DNA of 34,027 bases from Rhodospirillales bacterium. GTDB taxonomy: Bacteria; Pseudomonadota; Alphaproteobacteria; Rhodospirillales; Magnetospirillaceae. Positions 19,991 to 27,394 of the stretch are shown piece by piece (within the stretch, counting starts at the first letter, position 1; each line of letters opens with the position of its first letter). The stretch spans positions 1 to 34,027 of the forward strand of contig JACMKT010000009.1 of NCBI GenBank assembly GCA_014380005.1. The letters run 5' to 3'. The translations under genes and the position numbers were made by a program. A model generated the notes under the pieces. It was not told where the DNA came from, made no database searches, and was given only the letters and a program-made list of their open reading frames with translations.

Positions 19991-20301
19991 TGATCCGCCG
20001 GTTGGAGGACTTCGCCCGCCAGCTTGGCGCGGAGTTGCAGGCAGCCCAAGTCGCCTCCCAACGGGCGTGGCCGGGCACCCGCATCGCCTCCATGGATGTG
20101 GATCTGGACACCATGCTGGTGCGGGTCGGCGAAGGCCCCAAGGCCTTCGGCCTGCGGGTGGCGCCGCCGCGCTCCAACAAGAAAGACTGCCACAAGCTGA
20201 CCATCCAATTGTCCGGCGAGCGCGCCGACGACATCGAGATCCTCCTCAACGGCAAACTGCTTCGCCGATATGGGATGAACGGCAATGGCGAAAAAAACTG
20301 A
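19990..20301 (+). CDS. Small protein of unknown function
   Basis: A 103-residue soluble, basic protein whose ATG shares its A with the previous TGA. N-terminal helix 'RRLEDFARQLGAELQAAQVA', then beta-rich 'RIASMDVDLDTMLVRVGEG' and 'HKLTIQLSGERADDIEILLN'. No family recognised; overall it resembles a small beta-sandwich companion protein. Its 3' end overlaps the next gene by 17 bases and contains a run of seven A residues at 20291–20297. Confidence 0.75.
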   Translation: MIRRLEDFARQLGAELQAAQVASQRAWPGTRIASMDVDLDTMLVRVGEGPKAFGLRVAPPRSNKKDCHKLTIQLSGERADDIEILLNGKLLRRYGMNGNGEKN

Positions 20302-20503
20302 CAATTCGTTGCTGCTGACCCTGTCGGAAGACGAGGTGGTGGAGCTGTTGAACATCATCGACGCGCCGCCCGAACCCTCCAAGCGCAGCCTGTGGGCCGG
20401 TGAGCTGATCATTTTGCTGCTGGGAATGCTGGCTTTGGGCCTGATCCGTCCCGGATTGGCCGCCGCCATCGTGGAATGGGCGACGCTTCTGCTGGCCCTG
20501 TGA
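20285..20503 (+). CDS. Small single-pass membrane protein
   Basis: A 72-residue protein with a polar, acidic N-terminal half ('LLTLSEDEVVELLNIIDAPP') and one or two close hydrophobic segments from about 42 to 72 ('GELIILLLGMLALGLI', 'AAAIVEWATLLLAL'). It looks like a C-tail-anchored inner-membrane protein with the N-terminus in the cytoplasm. No family recognised. It could tether the soluble proteins of this locus to the membrane (inference). It begins inside the previous gene. Confidence 0.75.
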   Translation: MAKKTDNSLLLTLSEDEVVELLNIIDAPPEPSKRSLWAGELIILLLGMLALGLIRPGLAAAIVEWATLLLAL

Positions 20504-20528
20504 AGACGACATAACAAAGGACACGACC

Positions 20529-20915
20529 ATGGCACGCATCGTTTACCCCCTTGTCATCGCCGCCTTGATGGCGTCCGCCGTCCCTGCCTTCGCCGCCGAC
20601 GTCTATCGGGGCGCCTTGACCGACAAGGACCGTCCGGTCCCCGTCACCCTGACCATCGAGGCCCACAAATATCCCGGCGACGCGGCCGGCCAGATCCGCT
20701 TCGGCGAGCCTTGGGCCTGTGACCTCAAGCTGGAATTCTCCGGCACCAACGGGCAGACCGACACCTATTCCTTCAAGGGGGCCGGTGCGGGCGCGTGTTC
20801 GGCGCTGAATTTGGGCTTCATGCAAAGCCATCTCGCTGGTACTTCCCTTCAGATCGAGCTGTTCGACCAGAAAAAGGCCAGCCGCCAGAAGGTCTCGCTC
20901 ACCCCGGTCAAGTAG
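20529..20915 (+). CDS. Small exported protein of unknown function
   Basis: A 128-residue protein with a clear Sec signal peptide (MARIVYPLVIAALMASAV, cleavage after 'AFA' at about 22). The mature part of about 105 residues is beta-rich with exactly two Cys ('WACDLKLEF' and 'AGACSALNL') that could form a disulfide in the periplasm. AAGGA site ahead of the ATG. It stands just before the EndoU gene, so it may be a periplasmic partner or chaperone of the nuclease (inference). Confidence 0.8.
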   Translation: MARIVYPLVIAALMASAVPAFAADVYRGALTDKDRPVPVTLTIEAHKYPGDAAGQIRFGEPWACDLKLEFSGTNGQTDTYSFKGAGAGACSALNLGFMQSHLAGTSLQIELFDQKKASRQKVSLTPVK

Positions 20916-20950
20916 GGTTTGGGATGGGTGAATACTCAGGAGAAAAGAAG

Positions 20951-21469
20951 ATGAAGATTCGTATTGCCTCTTTGGCCGTGATGGCCCTGCTGGCCGGTCT
21001 GATGGCCTCGCACCCCGCCGCCGCGCAGGTGACCTGCCCGCAGGCCAATTCCACCACCGCCGCGCCCGTGGTGCACAATCAGCATATCTTCTGCGGCGAA
21101 GTCTCGTCCGGCAAAGGCAAGGGCTTCCACAGCCGTCCCGGCGGGCTCAACCCGGCCAGCGTCGCCAATACCGGCACCCCTGCCGCCATCGTGGGCGCGC
21201 CGGCCGGTATCTACAATCTGCGTAATTTCAATATCACGCAGGGTGGAGTCACCCGCACCAAGGCCATCTCCACCATGTATCCCGATGCCTGTGCTCAGGC
21301 GGACGTGCTTGCCGCCATTCGCAACGCGGTTGCCACCGGTGTCCGTGGCGCCAATGGTCAATTCACCGGCTCGTCGGGGACCCATTGCCAAGCCGGCGGT
21401 GCGCCCTTCAACATCATTGGCTATCTGGACGGCGCCGGCGAGGTCATCACCGCCTGGCCCAACTATTAA
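20951..21469 (+). CDS. Exported EndoU-type RNase (bacterial EndoU domain)
   Basis: A 172-residue protein with a Sec signal peptide (MKIRIASLAVMALLAGLMAS, cleavage after 'AAA' at about 25). The mature region has the bacterial EndoU pattern in order: H45 in 'NQHIFCGEV', H60 in 'GKGFHSRPGG', then 'KAISTMYPDACAQADVLAAI' and the ending 'GYLDGAGEVITAWP'. EndoU enzymes cut RNA, and in bacteria this fold is widely used as a toxin tip in CdiA and other polymorphic toxins. Here it is free-standing with its own signal peptide and four Cys in the mature chain, suiting an oxidising or extracellular place. The ATG at 20951 has AGGAG; longer frames overlap the previous gene. Confidence 0.85.
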   Translation: MKIRIASLAVMALLAGLMASHPAAAQVTCPQANSTTAAPVVHNQHIFCGEVSSGKGKGFHSRPGGLNPASVANTGTPAAIVGAPAGIYNLRNFNITQGGVTRTKAISTMYPDACAQADVLAAIRNAVATGVRGANGQFTGSSGTHCQAGGAPFNIIGYLDGAGEVITAWPNY

Positions 21470-21485
21470 CTAAAACAGCAGGGGG

Positions 21486-21512
21486 CAAGGGTTGGACGCG
21501 CTCCAGCCCTTG
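21486..21512 (+). terminator. Stable hairpin after the EndoU gene
   Basis: CAAGGGTTGGA pairs with TCCAGCCCTTG (10 Watson–Crick and one G·U pair) around CGCGC, 16 bases after the EndoU stop. It is followed only by ACCATTT, so it may end transcription weakly or stabilise the mRNA 3' end while allowing read-through to the next gene. Confidence 0.5.
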
Positions 21513-21545
21513 ACCATTTAAGCGGGGCAGACGAAGGATGGCCCC

Positions 21546-21839
21546 ATGTCTCAACCGTTGCCCACGGACGATCCCGGCCTGACCCAGTTCCTCGCGGAGG
21601 AAGTGCGGCAGGGCTATTACGCCGATGATCTGGCGGAACGGACCCAGGCGACCCTGCGTGGCGAGACCCCGCTGGGCGCCAGTGGCAACGCCTATTACGT
21701 GGCCTTCACGCCCACGGAAATCACCATCGAACATCATTATCTGACAGATTGGCCGGTGGTGCGCATGGCGCCCGCCCGCTTCCTGGCCGCCTTGCGGGAG
21801 TGGCGGGGGCAGCTGGACTCACCCCAATCGGGTCAGTAA
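21546..21839 (+). CDS. Small acidic cytoplasmic protein, candidate EndoU immunity protein
   Basis: A 97-residue protein with no signal peptide and a GAAGGA site. Layout: N-terminal helix ('[20 protein letters not shown]'), a central beta part ('[20 protein letters not shown]'), and a C-terminal helix ('[13 protein letters not shown]'). Small acidic cytoplasmic proteins of this general form directly downstream of a toxin nuclease are often immunity proteins; that is the basis of the suggestion, not a recognised family. A hairpin separates it from the EndoU gene. Its 3' end overlaps the convergent Mur ligase gene by 21 bases. Confidence 0.7.
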   Translation: MSQPLPTDDPGLTQFLAEEVRQGYYADDLAERTQATLRGETPLGASGNAYYVAFTPTEITIEHHYLTDWPVVRMAPARFLAALREWRGQLDSPQSGQ

Positions 21840-23216
21840 ATCCTCGGCGAAGGTGGATAGGGTATCGTCCCGCGCGCCCATGATCACGATGCGGTCGCCG
21901 GGACGGGCCAGGGACAGCAGGTAATCGCCGCAAGCGGGGCGCTCGGGGAAGAACTGCGCCTGGATGCCGCGGGCCAGGACCCCCGCGATAATATCCGTGC
22001 TGGTGACGCTGCGGTCCACCGTGCCGCCGAAATAGACCGGATCGGGCATGACCAGCACGTCGTCGCGCCGCAGATGTTCGGCAAAGCACGAAATGAAGCC
22101 ATCGCGCATCAGGCGCAGCGGGCCGAAGCCATGGGGCTGGAACAAGATCAGCAGCCGGCCGGGGAATTCGTGCAAGGTCGCCAGGGTGGCGGCGATCTTG
22201 TCCGGGTTGTGGCCGAAATCGTCGATAACGGTGACGCCGCCCGCAGTGCCGACCACCTCCAGCCGGCGGCGGATGCCGGCAAAGCCCGACAGCGCGGCTG
22301 CCGCCTGATCCAGCGGAATGCCGCACGCCCCAGCCGCCGCCAACGCCGCCAGGGCATTGGCAACATTGTGCCTGCCCGGCACATGCAGTTGCACCGGAAC
22401 GGACGGGCCGCCCAGTTCGCGGACCTGGAAGGCGATGCCGTCGGGGGCCGGTTGGATATGGGTAGCCAACAGATCGGCGGATTCGTCGTGCAAGGAATAG
22501 GTCCGCCGCCGCGCCGCCGGTATTTCGGCGGCCAGCAGGGCGGTCTCGTCATTATCCAGGTTCAGCACCGCCATATGGGCTTTGGCGGTGAAGTCGCGGA
22601 ACAGACGGCGCAGCTCGTCCAAGGATTTGTGATCCAGCGCCACGTTGTTCAGCACAGCCACATGGGGGCTGTAATGGGCGATGGAGCCGTCGCTTTCATC
22701 CACCTCGGCCACGAACAGCTCGCCGCTGCCCACCAGGGCGCTGGCGAACGGCGTATCCGTGGTGACGAAGTTGCGCATGACCGCGCCGTTCATGACCGTG
22801 GGCTGGTGCCCGGTCTGGTGCAGCAGCCAGCCGATCATGCCGGTGGTGGTGGATTTGCCGCTGGTCCCGGCGACGCCCACGGCCTTGGGTGAGGCGTTGA
22901 ACAATTGCGCCAGCAGCTCGGCCCTGGTCATCAGCTTGGCGCCCAGCCTGCGGGCTGCCTGTACGTCGGGGACGGTTTCCTCCACCGCCGCCGAGGTCAC
23001 CAGCACGGTGCCGGGCGTGGTCAGGCCGCTGCCGTCCTGGGGGAACAGCGCGATGCCGCGCGAGCGCAGAAAGTCGAACTTGGCCGCAATCCGCCCCTGG
23101 TCAAGGGAACGGTCCGACCCGGCAACCGCATAGCCGCGCTGCTGGACGATCAATGCCAGGGGCAGCATGCCGCTGCCGCCAACACCGCAGAAAAAATAGA
23201 GGCTATCTCGTTCCAT
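21819..23216 (-). CDS. Mur ligase of the MurC/Mpl type
   Basis: A 465-residue Mur ligase. N-terminal Rossmann motif '[21 protein letters not shown]' with 'VAGSDRS'; ATP loop '[12 protein letters not shown]' at about 114–125; '[11 protein letters not shown]' and '[10 protein letters not shown]' of the central domain; '[16 protein letters not shown]' and '[10 protein letters not shown]' in the C-terminal part. Such enzymes join L-Ala (MurC) or a recycled L-Ala–D-Glu–meso-Dap tripeptide (Mpl) to UDP-MurNAc. It is outside a division/cell-wall cluster and divergent from an LD-carboxypeptidase, which produces exactly that tripeptide, so an Mpl-like recycling role is favoured (inference). Confidence 0.88.
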   Translation of the reverse strand: MERDSLYFFCGVGGSGMLPLALIVQQRGYAVAGSDRSLDQGRIAAKFDFLRSRGIALFPQDGSGLTTPGTVLVTSAAVEETVPDVQAARRLGAKLMTRAELLAQLFNASPKAVGVAGTSGKSTTTGMIGWLLHQTGHQPTVMNGAVMRNFVTTDTPFASALVGSGELFVAEVDESDGSIAHYSPHVAVLNNVALDHKSLDELRRLFRDFTAKAHMAVLNLDNDETALLAAEIPAARRRTYSLHDESADLLATHIQPAPDGIAFQVRELGGPSVPVQLHVPGRHNVANALAALAAAGACGIPLDQAAAALSGFAGIRRRLEVVGTAGGVTVIDDFGHNPDKIAATLATLHEFPGRLLILFQPHGFGPLRLMRDGFISCFAEHLRRDDVLVMPDPVYFGGTVDRSVTSTDIIAGVLARGIQAQFFPERPACGDYLLSLARPGDRIVIMGARDDTLSTFAEDLLTRLG

Positions 23217-23270
23217 CCTCGGAAGCTACAATCAGCCCCATGCTATTTGCAAGGGATAACAAGGACATAA

Positions 23271-24122
23271 GTGTTGTCTCAGGATGGGCGTATAAAGATC
23301 GGAATTGTCGCGCCGGGCGGGCGGCTCTTTCCAGCTCTCAGCGAAAGAGTGCTGGAACTGGCTGCGGGTATGTTCCCGGATTTGCCCGTGGATATTTGGT
23401 TTCATCCGCAGTGTTTCGACTCGTCCGGCCATTTCGCAGGTACCGATGCTGTGCGGGCTCAAGCATTCCTTGATGTCGCCAATGACGACAGCTTCCATGC
23501 GCTGTGGTTTGGCCGTGGTGGCTATGGCTCGTTCCGCTTGATCGAGACGGTGTTGCCGCGACTGAAGGCGGCGGCAAACAACAAGATATTCCTGGGCTAC
23601 AGCGACGCGGGCGCCATGCTGGGCGCGCTTTACCACGCCGGAATTGGACGCATCGCCCACGGCCCCATGCCCGCCGACCTTAACCGCAAAGGCGGTGACG
23701 ACGCCATCCGCCGCACCCTGGCCTTTCTGGTCAAAGGCGATTCCGCCGCGTTGGAACCTTCACTGGACCCGGCGACGCCCGCAGCGGCCATGAACATGAC
23801 TATCCTGTCCCATCTGATCGGCACGCCTTATATGCCCGACCTTGCCGGGCACGTGCTGATGCTGGAAGAGGTTTCAGAGCCCATGTACCGCATCGACCGC
23901 GCGCTTGGGCAAATCACCAGCACGCCAGCCGTCAGACAGGTGGCGGGGATCAGATTGGGCCGCTGCAGCGCCATTCCCGAAAACGATCCCGATTTCGGTC
24001 GTGATGAGGAAGAGGTGACGCGGGAATGGTGCCAAAGATCCGGCATTCCCTATCTTGGCCGCGCCGATATCGGCCATGACATCGACAATAAGATCGTCCC
24101 GTTCGGAAGGTGGCGGCCTTAG
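23271..24122 (+). CDS. ldcA: Muramoyltetrapeptide LD-carboxypeptidase (S66)
   Basis: A 283-residue cytoplasmic enzyme starting at GTG with AAGGA just upstream. Catalytic triad positions of S66 peptidases are visible: nucleophile S111 in 'LGYSDAG', E199/E200 in 'LMLEEVSEPMYRIDR', and H269 in 'DIGHDIDNK'. The conserved 'GRGGYGS' loop at 81–87 is present. It removes terminal D-Ala from recycled murein tetrapeptide. It is divergent from the Mur ligase across only 54 bases, so the two probably share a regulatory region and act in sequence. A bidirectional hairpin follows its stop. Confidence 0.92.
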   Translation: MLSQDGRIKIGIVAPGGRLFPALSERVLELAAGMFPDLPVDIWFHPQCFDSSGHFAGTDAVRAQAFLDVANDDSFHALWFGRGGYGSFRLIETVLPRLKAAANNKIFLGYSDAGAMLGALYHAGIGRIAHGPMPADLNRKGGDDAIRRTLAFLVKGDSAALEPSLDPATPAAAMNMTILSHLIGTPYMPDLAGHVLMLEEVSEPMYRIDRALGQITSTPAVRQVAGIRLGRCSAIPENDPDFGRDEEEVTREWCQRSGIPYLGRADIGHDIDNKIVPFGRWRP

Positions 24123-24137
24123 GCGTTTAGGCCACAA

Positions 24138-24169
24138 ACGACAAAGGCCACCCGAAGGTGGCCTGTCGT
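24138..24169 (-). terminator. Terminator with TTCG tetraloop, after tRNA-Val
   Basis: On the minus strand AGGCCACC-TTCG-GGTGGCCT forms an eight-pair stem extended by an outer ACGAC/GTCGT pairing, followed by TTTGTCGTTTGT. It ends the tRNA transcript and can also serve the convergent ldcA gene. Confidence 0.85.
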
Positions 24170-24180
24170 CATCGAGGAAA

Positions 24181-24255
24181 TGGTGGGCGATGCAGGGATT
24201 GAACCTGCGACCCCACCCGTGTGAAGGGTGTGCTCTACCGCTGAGCTAATCGCCC
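24181..24255 (-). tRNA. tRNA-Val (anticodon CAC)
   Basis: Reads GGGCGAT TAGCTCAGCGGTAGAG on the minus strand, then the anticodon stem-loop CACCC-TTCACAC-GGGTG, giving anticodon CAC (codon GUG). The T arm contains GGTTCAATCC and the acceptor closes with ATCGCCC plus discriminator A. The CCA end is encoded (24183–24181). Length 75 with CCA. Followed by a strong terminator. Confidence 0.97.
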
Positions 24256-24324
24256 ATTCCCTCGTGGGAGGCCGCTTTATATTGGGTCCGACTTACCCTG
24301 TCAAGCGGGGAGAAACGGATAAAT

Positions 24325-24918
24325 TTACGCCGTGTCGCGGGCGATGATCTGGACTATGGCGGGCGGCTGGTAGGCGTCCAGCCGGGCCAGCAGGGTGGCG
24401 GGGTCGGACTCCACGGCTGCCATGGCGCGGTGGCGGTCGCGCAGGAAGCCCTGGGCCTGGGAATGGTCCAGGAAGGCGTGCAGATGGTCATAATAACCAT
24501 CCACGTCCAGGAAGCCCAAAGGCTTGGGGTGCAGGCCCAATTGGCCCCAGGTCCAGACCTCGAACAGTTCTTCCAGGGTGCCGATGCCGCCGGGCAGGGC
24601 GATGAAGGCGTCGCTTAGCTCGGCCATCAGCGCCTTGCGGTCGTGCATGGAGCCGACCACGTGCAGATTGGTCAGCTCCAGATGGCCGACGCCTTCCATC
24701 TTCTGCAAGGCCTCGGGGATCACGCCGGTGACTTCGCCGCCGGCGGCCAAGGCGGCGCGGGCCAGCACGCCCATCAGACCCACATCGCCGCCGCCATAGA
24801 CCAGCCCCAGCCCACGTTGGGCCAGCAGCCGGCCCAAGGCCTCGGCGGCTTGGGCATAGGCGGGCTTTGCCCCCATGCTGGAGCCGCAGAATACGCAGAC
24901 GTGTTTCAAGCTGGGCAT
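24325..24918 (-). CDS. LOG-family nucleoside-monophosphate phosphoribohydrolase
   Basis: A 197-residue Rossmann-like protein beginning '[16 protein letters not shown]'. The LOG signature PGGIGTLEE is present near 113–121, with '[11 protein letters not shown]' and 'HDRKALM' before it. LOG proteins release free base from cytokinin riboside monophosphate or related nucleotides; substrate here is not decidable. Its ATG shares the A of the thiE stop (TGATG), so it is translationally coupled to thiE. An in-frame extension upstream would run inside thiE and is rejected. Confidence 0.9.
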   Translation of the reverse strand: MPSLKHVCVFCGSSMGAKPAYAQAAEALGRLLAQRGLGLVYGGGDVGLMGVLARAALAAGGEVTGVIPEALQKMEGVGHLELTNLHVVGSMHDRKALMAELSDAFIALPGGIGTLEELFEVWTWGQLGLHPKPLGFLDVDGYYDHLHAFLDHSQAQGFLRDRHRAMAAVESDPATLLARLDAYQPPAIVQIIARDTA

Positions 24919-25550
24919 CAGCCGCCGGTCATGACCCGGTTGAACGCCTTGATGGCGGCTTCCGGTCCCTCGGGGTGGTTCCACACGCCGCCGCACACCG
25001 CCAGGAAGTCGGCCCCGGCTTCCACCAGGGGACGGCTATTGTCCACGGTGATGCCGCCGATGGCGACCACCGGCACGGTGAACAGCTCGGTCCACCAGCG
25101 CAGCAATTCCAGATCGGCGTGGCCCTTGGCGTCCTTGGTCTCGGTGGGGAAGAAGGCGCCGAAGGCCACGTAATCCGCCCCCATTTCGCCCGCTTCCATG
25201 GCGAGGTGGCGCGAATCGTGGCAGGTCACGCCGACGATGCCGTCACCGATGGCCTTGCGGGCATCTTTGTAGGAGGCATCTTCCTGGCCGATATGGACGC
25301 CGTCGCAGCCGGTCTCGAAGGCCAGATCGGGGCGGTCGTTCAGCAGAACCGCGATGCCGCGCTGCTGGGCGGGCGGGCGCAGCACGTCGACCACGCGGGC
25401 GATCTCGTCATCGGACAGGCCCTTCAGGCGGATCTGGGCACAGGCGATGTCGCCGGAATCCAGGGCGGCTTCCCAGGTGTTCACCCACTCATACGGCTTT
25501 TCGATGACCGGCGGGGTGATCAGGTAGAGGCGGCAGATGTTCTTGGAAAT
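24918..25550 (-). CDS. thiE: Thiamine-phosphate synthase, apparent AUU start
   Basis: A TIM-barrel enzyme joining the hydroxymethylpyrimidine and thiazole phosphates. Conserved pieces: 'LYLITPP' (first strand), 'QIRLKG', 'LLNDRPDLA', 'GVHIGQED', 'GVTCHDSRH', '[15 protein letters not shown]' and 'VVAIGGI'. The first two would be lost or damaged if translation began at the only downstream standard start (GTG, 25484), which cuts off the barrel's first strand. The frame is open only back to a TGA at 25556–25554, and between them there is no ATG, GTG or TTG. An ATT at 25550–25548 has GGAAGG at ideal distance and gives 210 residues, the normal length. The last base overlaps the LOG gene's start codon. 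Confidence 0.85.
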   Translation of the reverse strand: MSKNICRLYLITPPVIEKPYEWVNTWEAALDSGDIACAQIRLKGLSDDEIARVVDVLRPPAQQRGIAVLLNDRPDLAFETGCDGVHIGQEDASYKDARKAIGDGIVGVTCHDSRHLAMEAGEMGADYVAFGAFFPTETKDAKGHADLELLRWWTELFTVPVVAIGGITVDNSRPLVEAGADFLAVCGGVWNHPEGPEAAIKAFNRVMTGG

Positions 25551-25666
25551 GGCTCAGGCCCTTCCGGCTAGAATGTCCATGATGGTCGTCAGCATGTGCC
25601 GATTGTTGAAACACGACTGAACCACATGCGCAACCCGTTTGGCGAGGGTGGAGATGTCCAGCTTGT

Positions 25667-26059
25667 CTAGAACCCCAGCGCCTCGCGGCAGCGCGAGGCA
25701 GGGTCCGGCACGCCGAGCAGGTCAAGGGCGTCTTCGCCCCCCGTTTCCGCCCAACTTCCCGCCTGCTCGGCGATGCTGGCGATTTTCGCCAGTATGGGGG
25801 CGTCCACGTTCAGCCGCACCGGCCCCATTCCGGCCCGGATGCCCGCCAGGGCCAATCCCGCCGCCGGGCCGCAATCCAGCACGGCGTTGAACGCCAAATC
25901 GGGGAAGTCCCCGCGCAGCCGCCGCACCAATTCCCGCCACCAGCCGATTCCGGCCTGCGATGCCTGCGGGCTGACCAGCGTGACCGGCTTCCCGCTTTCG
26001 CGCGCCGCAGCCAGCACGGCACGACCATGGTCCAGGCAATGGATGCGGAAGGCGGTCAT
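25667..26059 (-). CDS. Protein of unknown function, 130 residues
   Basis: Starts at an ATG that overlaps the DUF3124 stop (ATGA), so it is translationally coupled. It begins 'MTAFRIHCLDHGRAVLAAAR' and contains 'LAFNAVLDCGPAAGLALAGI' and a C-terminal 'DALDLLGVPDPASRCREALG'. The alternation of short strands and Ala-rich helices suggests an alpha/beta fold. No family recognised. A perfect eight-pair hairpin (25680–25699) lies in its last codons. About 116 bases separate it from thiE. Confidence 0.75.
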   Translation of the reverse strand: MTAFRIHCLDHGRAVLAAARESGKPVTLVSPQASQAGIGWWRELVRRLRGDFPDLAFNAVLDCGPAAGLALAGIRAGMGPVRLNVDAPILAKIASIAEQAGSWAETGGEDALDLLGVPDPASRCREALGF

Positions 26060-26535
26060 TTCCCTTCTTCGGCGATGACCTTGCCTGGGCTGGTGAAGGC
26101 CAGGGATTGTGGGCCGAAGAAATAGGCGTTCACCACCTCGACGATGGGCGTGCTGATGGGGCGCTCGGCGCTCCACTGCACCACGAAATTGGCGCCGGTG
26201 CCGCCCTGGTCGTCCTTGTGCTCCAGGAACACGTCGGTGGAGGCCATGGGGCCAAGCCGCGCCGGGTGCGCCATGTATTCCTTCAGCAGCTTGCCGGCGG
26301 TGTCGTAATAGCGCACCGAGCGGACAATCATGCTGTCATAGGGATCGGTGTTGCGGATAGACAGCATGGACGACAGCAGCAAGGTCTGCGGCTTGCCCTT
26401 GGCATCCAGATTGCCGTGCCAGATGTGGGAATAGACCGGCACATAGATGCTTTGGCCCCGGCTGGTCAGCGGCGGTTCGGCGGCCAGGGCCGGGGAGGCG
26501 AGGATCAGGACCAGCAGGGCGAGAAGGCGGCGCAT
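26056..26535 (-). CDS. DUF3124 exported protein
   Basis: A 159-residue protein with a Sec signal peptide (MRRLLALLVLILASPALA, cleavage after about residue 18–19). The mature part shows the DUF3124 pattern: 'SIYVPVYSHIWHG', 'LSIRNTDPYDSMIV', 'VRYYDTAGKLLKEY', 'GGTGANFVVQW'. Function of the family is unknown; it is periplasmic. The ATG at 26535 has GGAGA upstream; the longer frame to 26586 has no signal-like start. First gene of a likely operon with the 130-residue gene, thiE and the LOG gene. Confidence 0.88.
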   Translation of the reverse strand: MRRLLALLVLILASPALAAEPPLTSRGQSIYVPVYSHIWHGNLDAKGKPQTLLLSSMLSIRNTDPYDSMIVRSVRYYDTAGKLLKEYMAHPARLGPMASTDVFLEHKDDQGGTGANFVVQWSAERPISTPIVEVVNAYFFGPQSLAFTSPGKVIAEEGK

Positions 26536-26645
26536 GGGAGTCTCCAGACTATCTGGGGGACAAGCGTAGTTGCCTTGCGTTGACACATCAAGGCTTCGGC
26601 CCTAACCTCGCTGCCCAATTGGAAAATTATGTTCAGGGGACCCGT

Positions 26646-26879
26646 GTGTCCGAGCAAACCGGATCGTTGATTCGCACCGCCACCGCGGTTGAGCGCCTGG
26701 GGGCCGCCATTGATCGGCTCGAGGCGGCTTCTGCCCGCGTGGGCGCAGGCGATTTGCTGCTGGCCGGCGAATTGCGCGATGCGCGCGACGAACAGGCGAT
26801 GATGGCCGACACCACCCGTGTGGTCGCCCAGCGCCTGGACGCCGCCATCGGTCGCTTGCGCACCCTGTTGGAGGAATAG
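26646..26879 (+). CDS. DUF4164-like small coiled-coil protein upstream of zapA
   Basis: A 77-residue protein, nearly all helix, with heptad-like spacing ('VERLGAAIDRLEAASARVGA', 'RVVAQRLDAAIGRLRTLLEE'). GTG at 26646 preceded by AGGGGA is preferred; a TTG at 26580 would add 22 residues without a site. Small coiled-coil proteins of the DUF4164 type are found before zapA in alphaproteobacteria, three bases here, so a role near the Z-ring is likely but unproven. Confidence 0.8.
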   Translation: MSEQTGSLIRTATAVERLGAAIDRLEAASARVGAGDLLLAGELRDARDEQAMMADTTRVVAQRLDAAIGRLRTLLEE

Positions 26880-26882
26880 GCC

Positions 26883-27209
26883 GTGGCCGTCGTCAACCTC
26901 ACCATTAACGGCCGCCTTTACGAAATCGCCTGCGACGATTCCCAGGTGGCCCGCGTCAATGAATTGGGCCGCGAGGTTGACAGCCGCGCCGAGACCCTGC
27001 TCAAGCAGATCGGCAATGTGCCCGACGCACGGCTGCTGGTCATGGTCGGGCTGATGCTGGCCGACGAATTGGCCGAAAGCCGGACCCAGCTAAAGGCCAC
27101 CGGCAGCGACGTCGCCGCCGCCGCCGAGGGCGATGTGCGGCTGGCCGAAGGGATCGAAGCCCTGGCCTCGCGCATCGAGGCCATTGCGGAACGCCTGGAA
27201 AGGTCCTAA
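26883..27209 (+). CDS. zapA: Cell division protein ZapA
   Basis: A 108-residue protein from GTG. The N-terminal beta-hairpin 'VVNLTINGRLYEIACDDSQV' and 'RVNELGREVDSRAETLLKQI' are typical of ZapA, followed by 'RLLVMVGLMLADELAE' and a C-terminal coiled coil. ZapA crosslinks FtsZ filaments at the division ring. It stands three bases after the coiled-coil gene and directly before 6S RNA and fthC, the conserved order in proteobacteria. Confidence 0.92.
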   Translation: MAVVNLTINGRLYEIACDDSQVARVNELGREVDSRAETLLKQIGNVPDARLLVMVGLMLADELAESRTQLKATGSDVAAAAEGDVRLAEGIEALASRIEAIAERLERS

Positions 27210-27217
27210 CTTAAAGG

Positions 27218-27386
27218 GTGGAGCGGTCTGCTGCGCGGTGCGTAACGGCAGCTAATGTCCCTGGGGCGATAATGATCCTCTTGGGAGCTGTCCCTGTCGG
27301 GATCGTGGTCCCGACACATGGCGCCCACCTGACCTGTCAGGCCACGGAGGACTTACAAGCCAACGGCCGAGGCGGCGCCGCTCCAC
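27218..27386 (+). ncRNA. ssrS: 6S RNA
   Basis: The region between zapA and fthC starts with GTGGAGCGG (27218–27226), which pairs exactly with CCGCTCCAC (27378–27386) to form the closing stem of a 169-base RNA. An inner hairpin GTCGGGA–TCGTGG–TCCCGAC lies in its middle. Location, length and long-rod folding fit 6S RNA, which binds the housekeeping RNA polymerase holoenzyme in stationary phase. Ends are set by the closing stem and may differ by a few bases. Confidence 0.85.
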
Positions 27387-27394
27387 ATTTTCCC

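Noticed and set aside
24918-25484. thiE starting at the GTG at 25484
   Set aside because: It would remove the conserved first strand 'LYLITPP' that is encoded in frame upstream.
25554-25667. Open frame upstream of thiE ('LDKLDISTLAKRVAHVVQSC'...) as a separate gene or thiE extension
   Set aside because: It has only late start codons and ends in TGA before thiE; too short to call, so it is mentioned only with the thiE start finding.
27218-27394. N-terminal extension of fthC in the open frame from 27218
   Set aside because: The translated extension is unlike the family and covers the 6S RNA.
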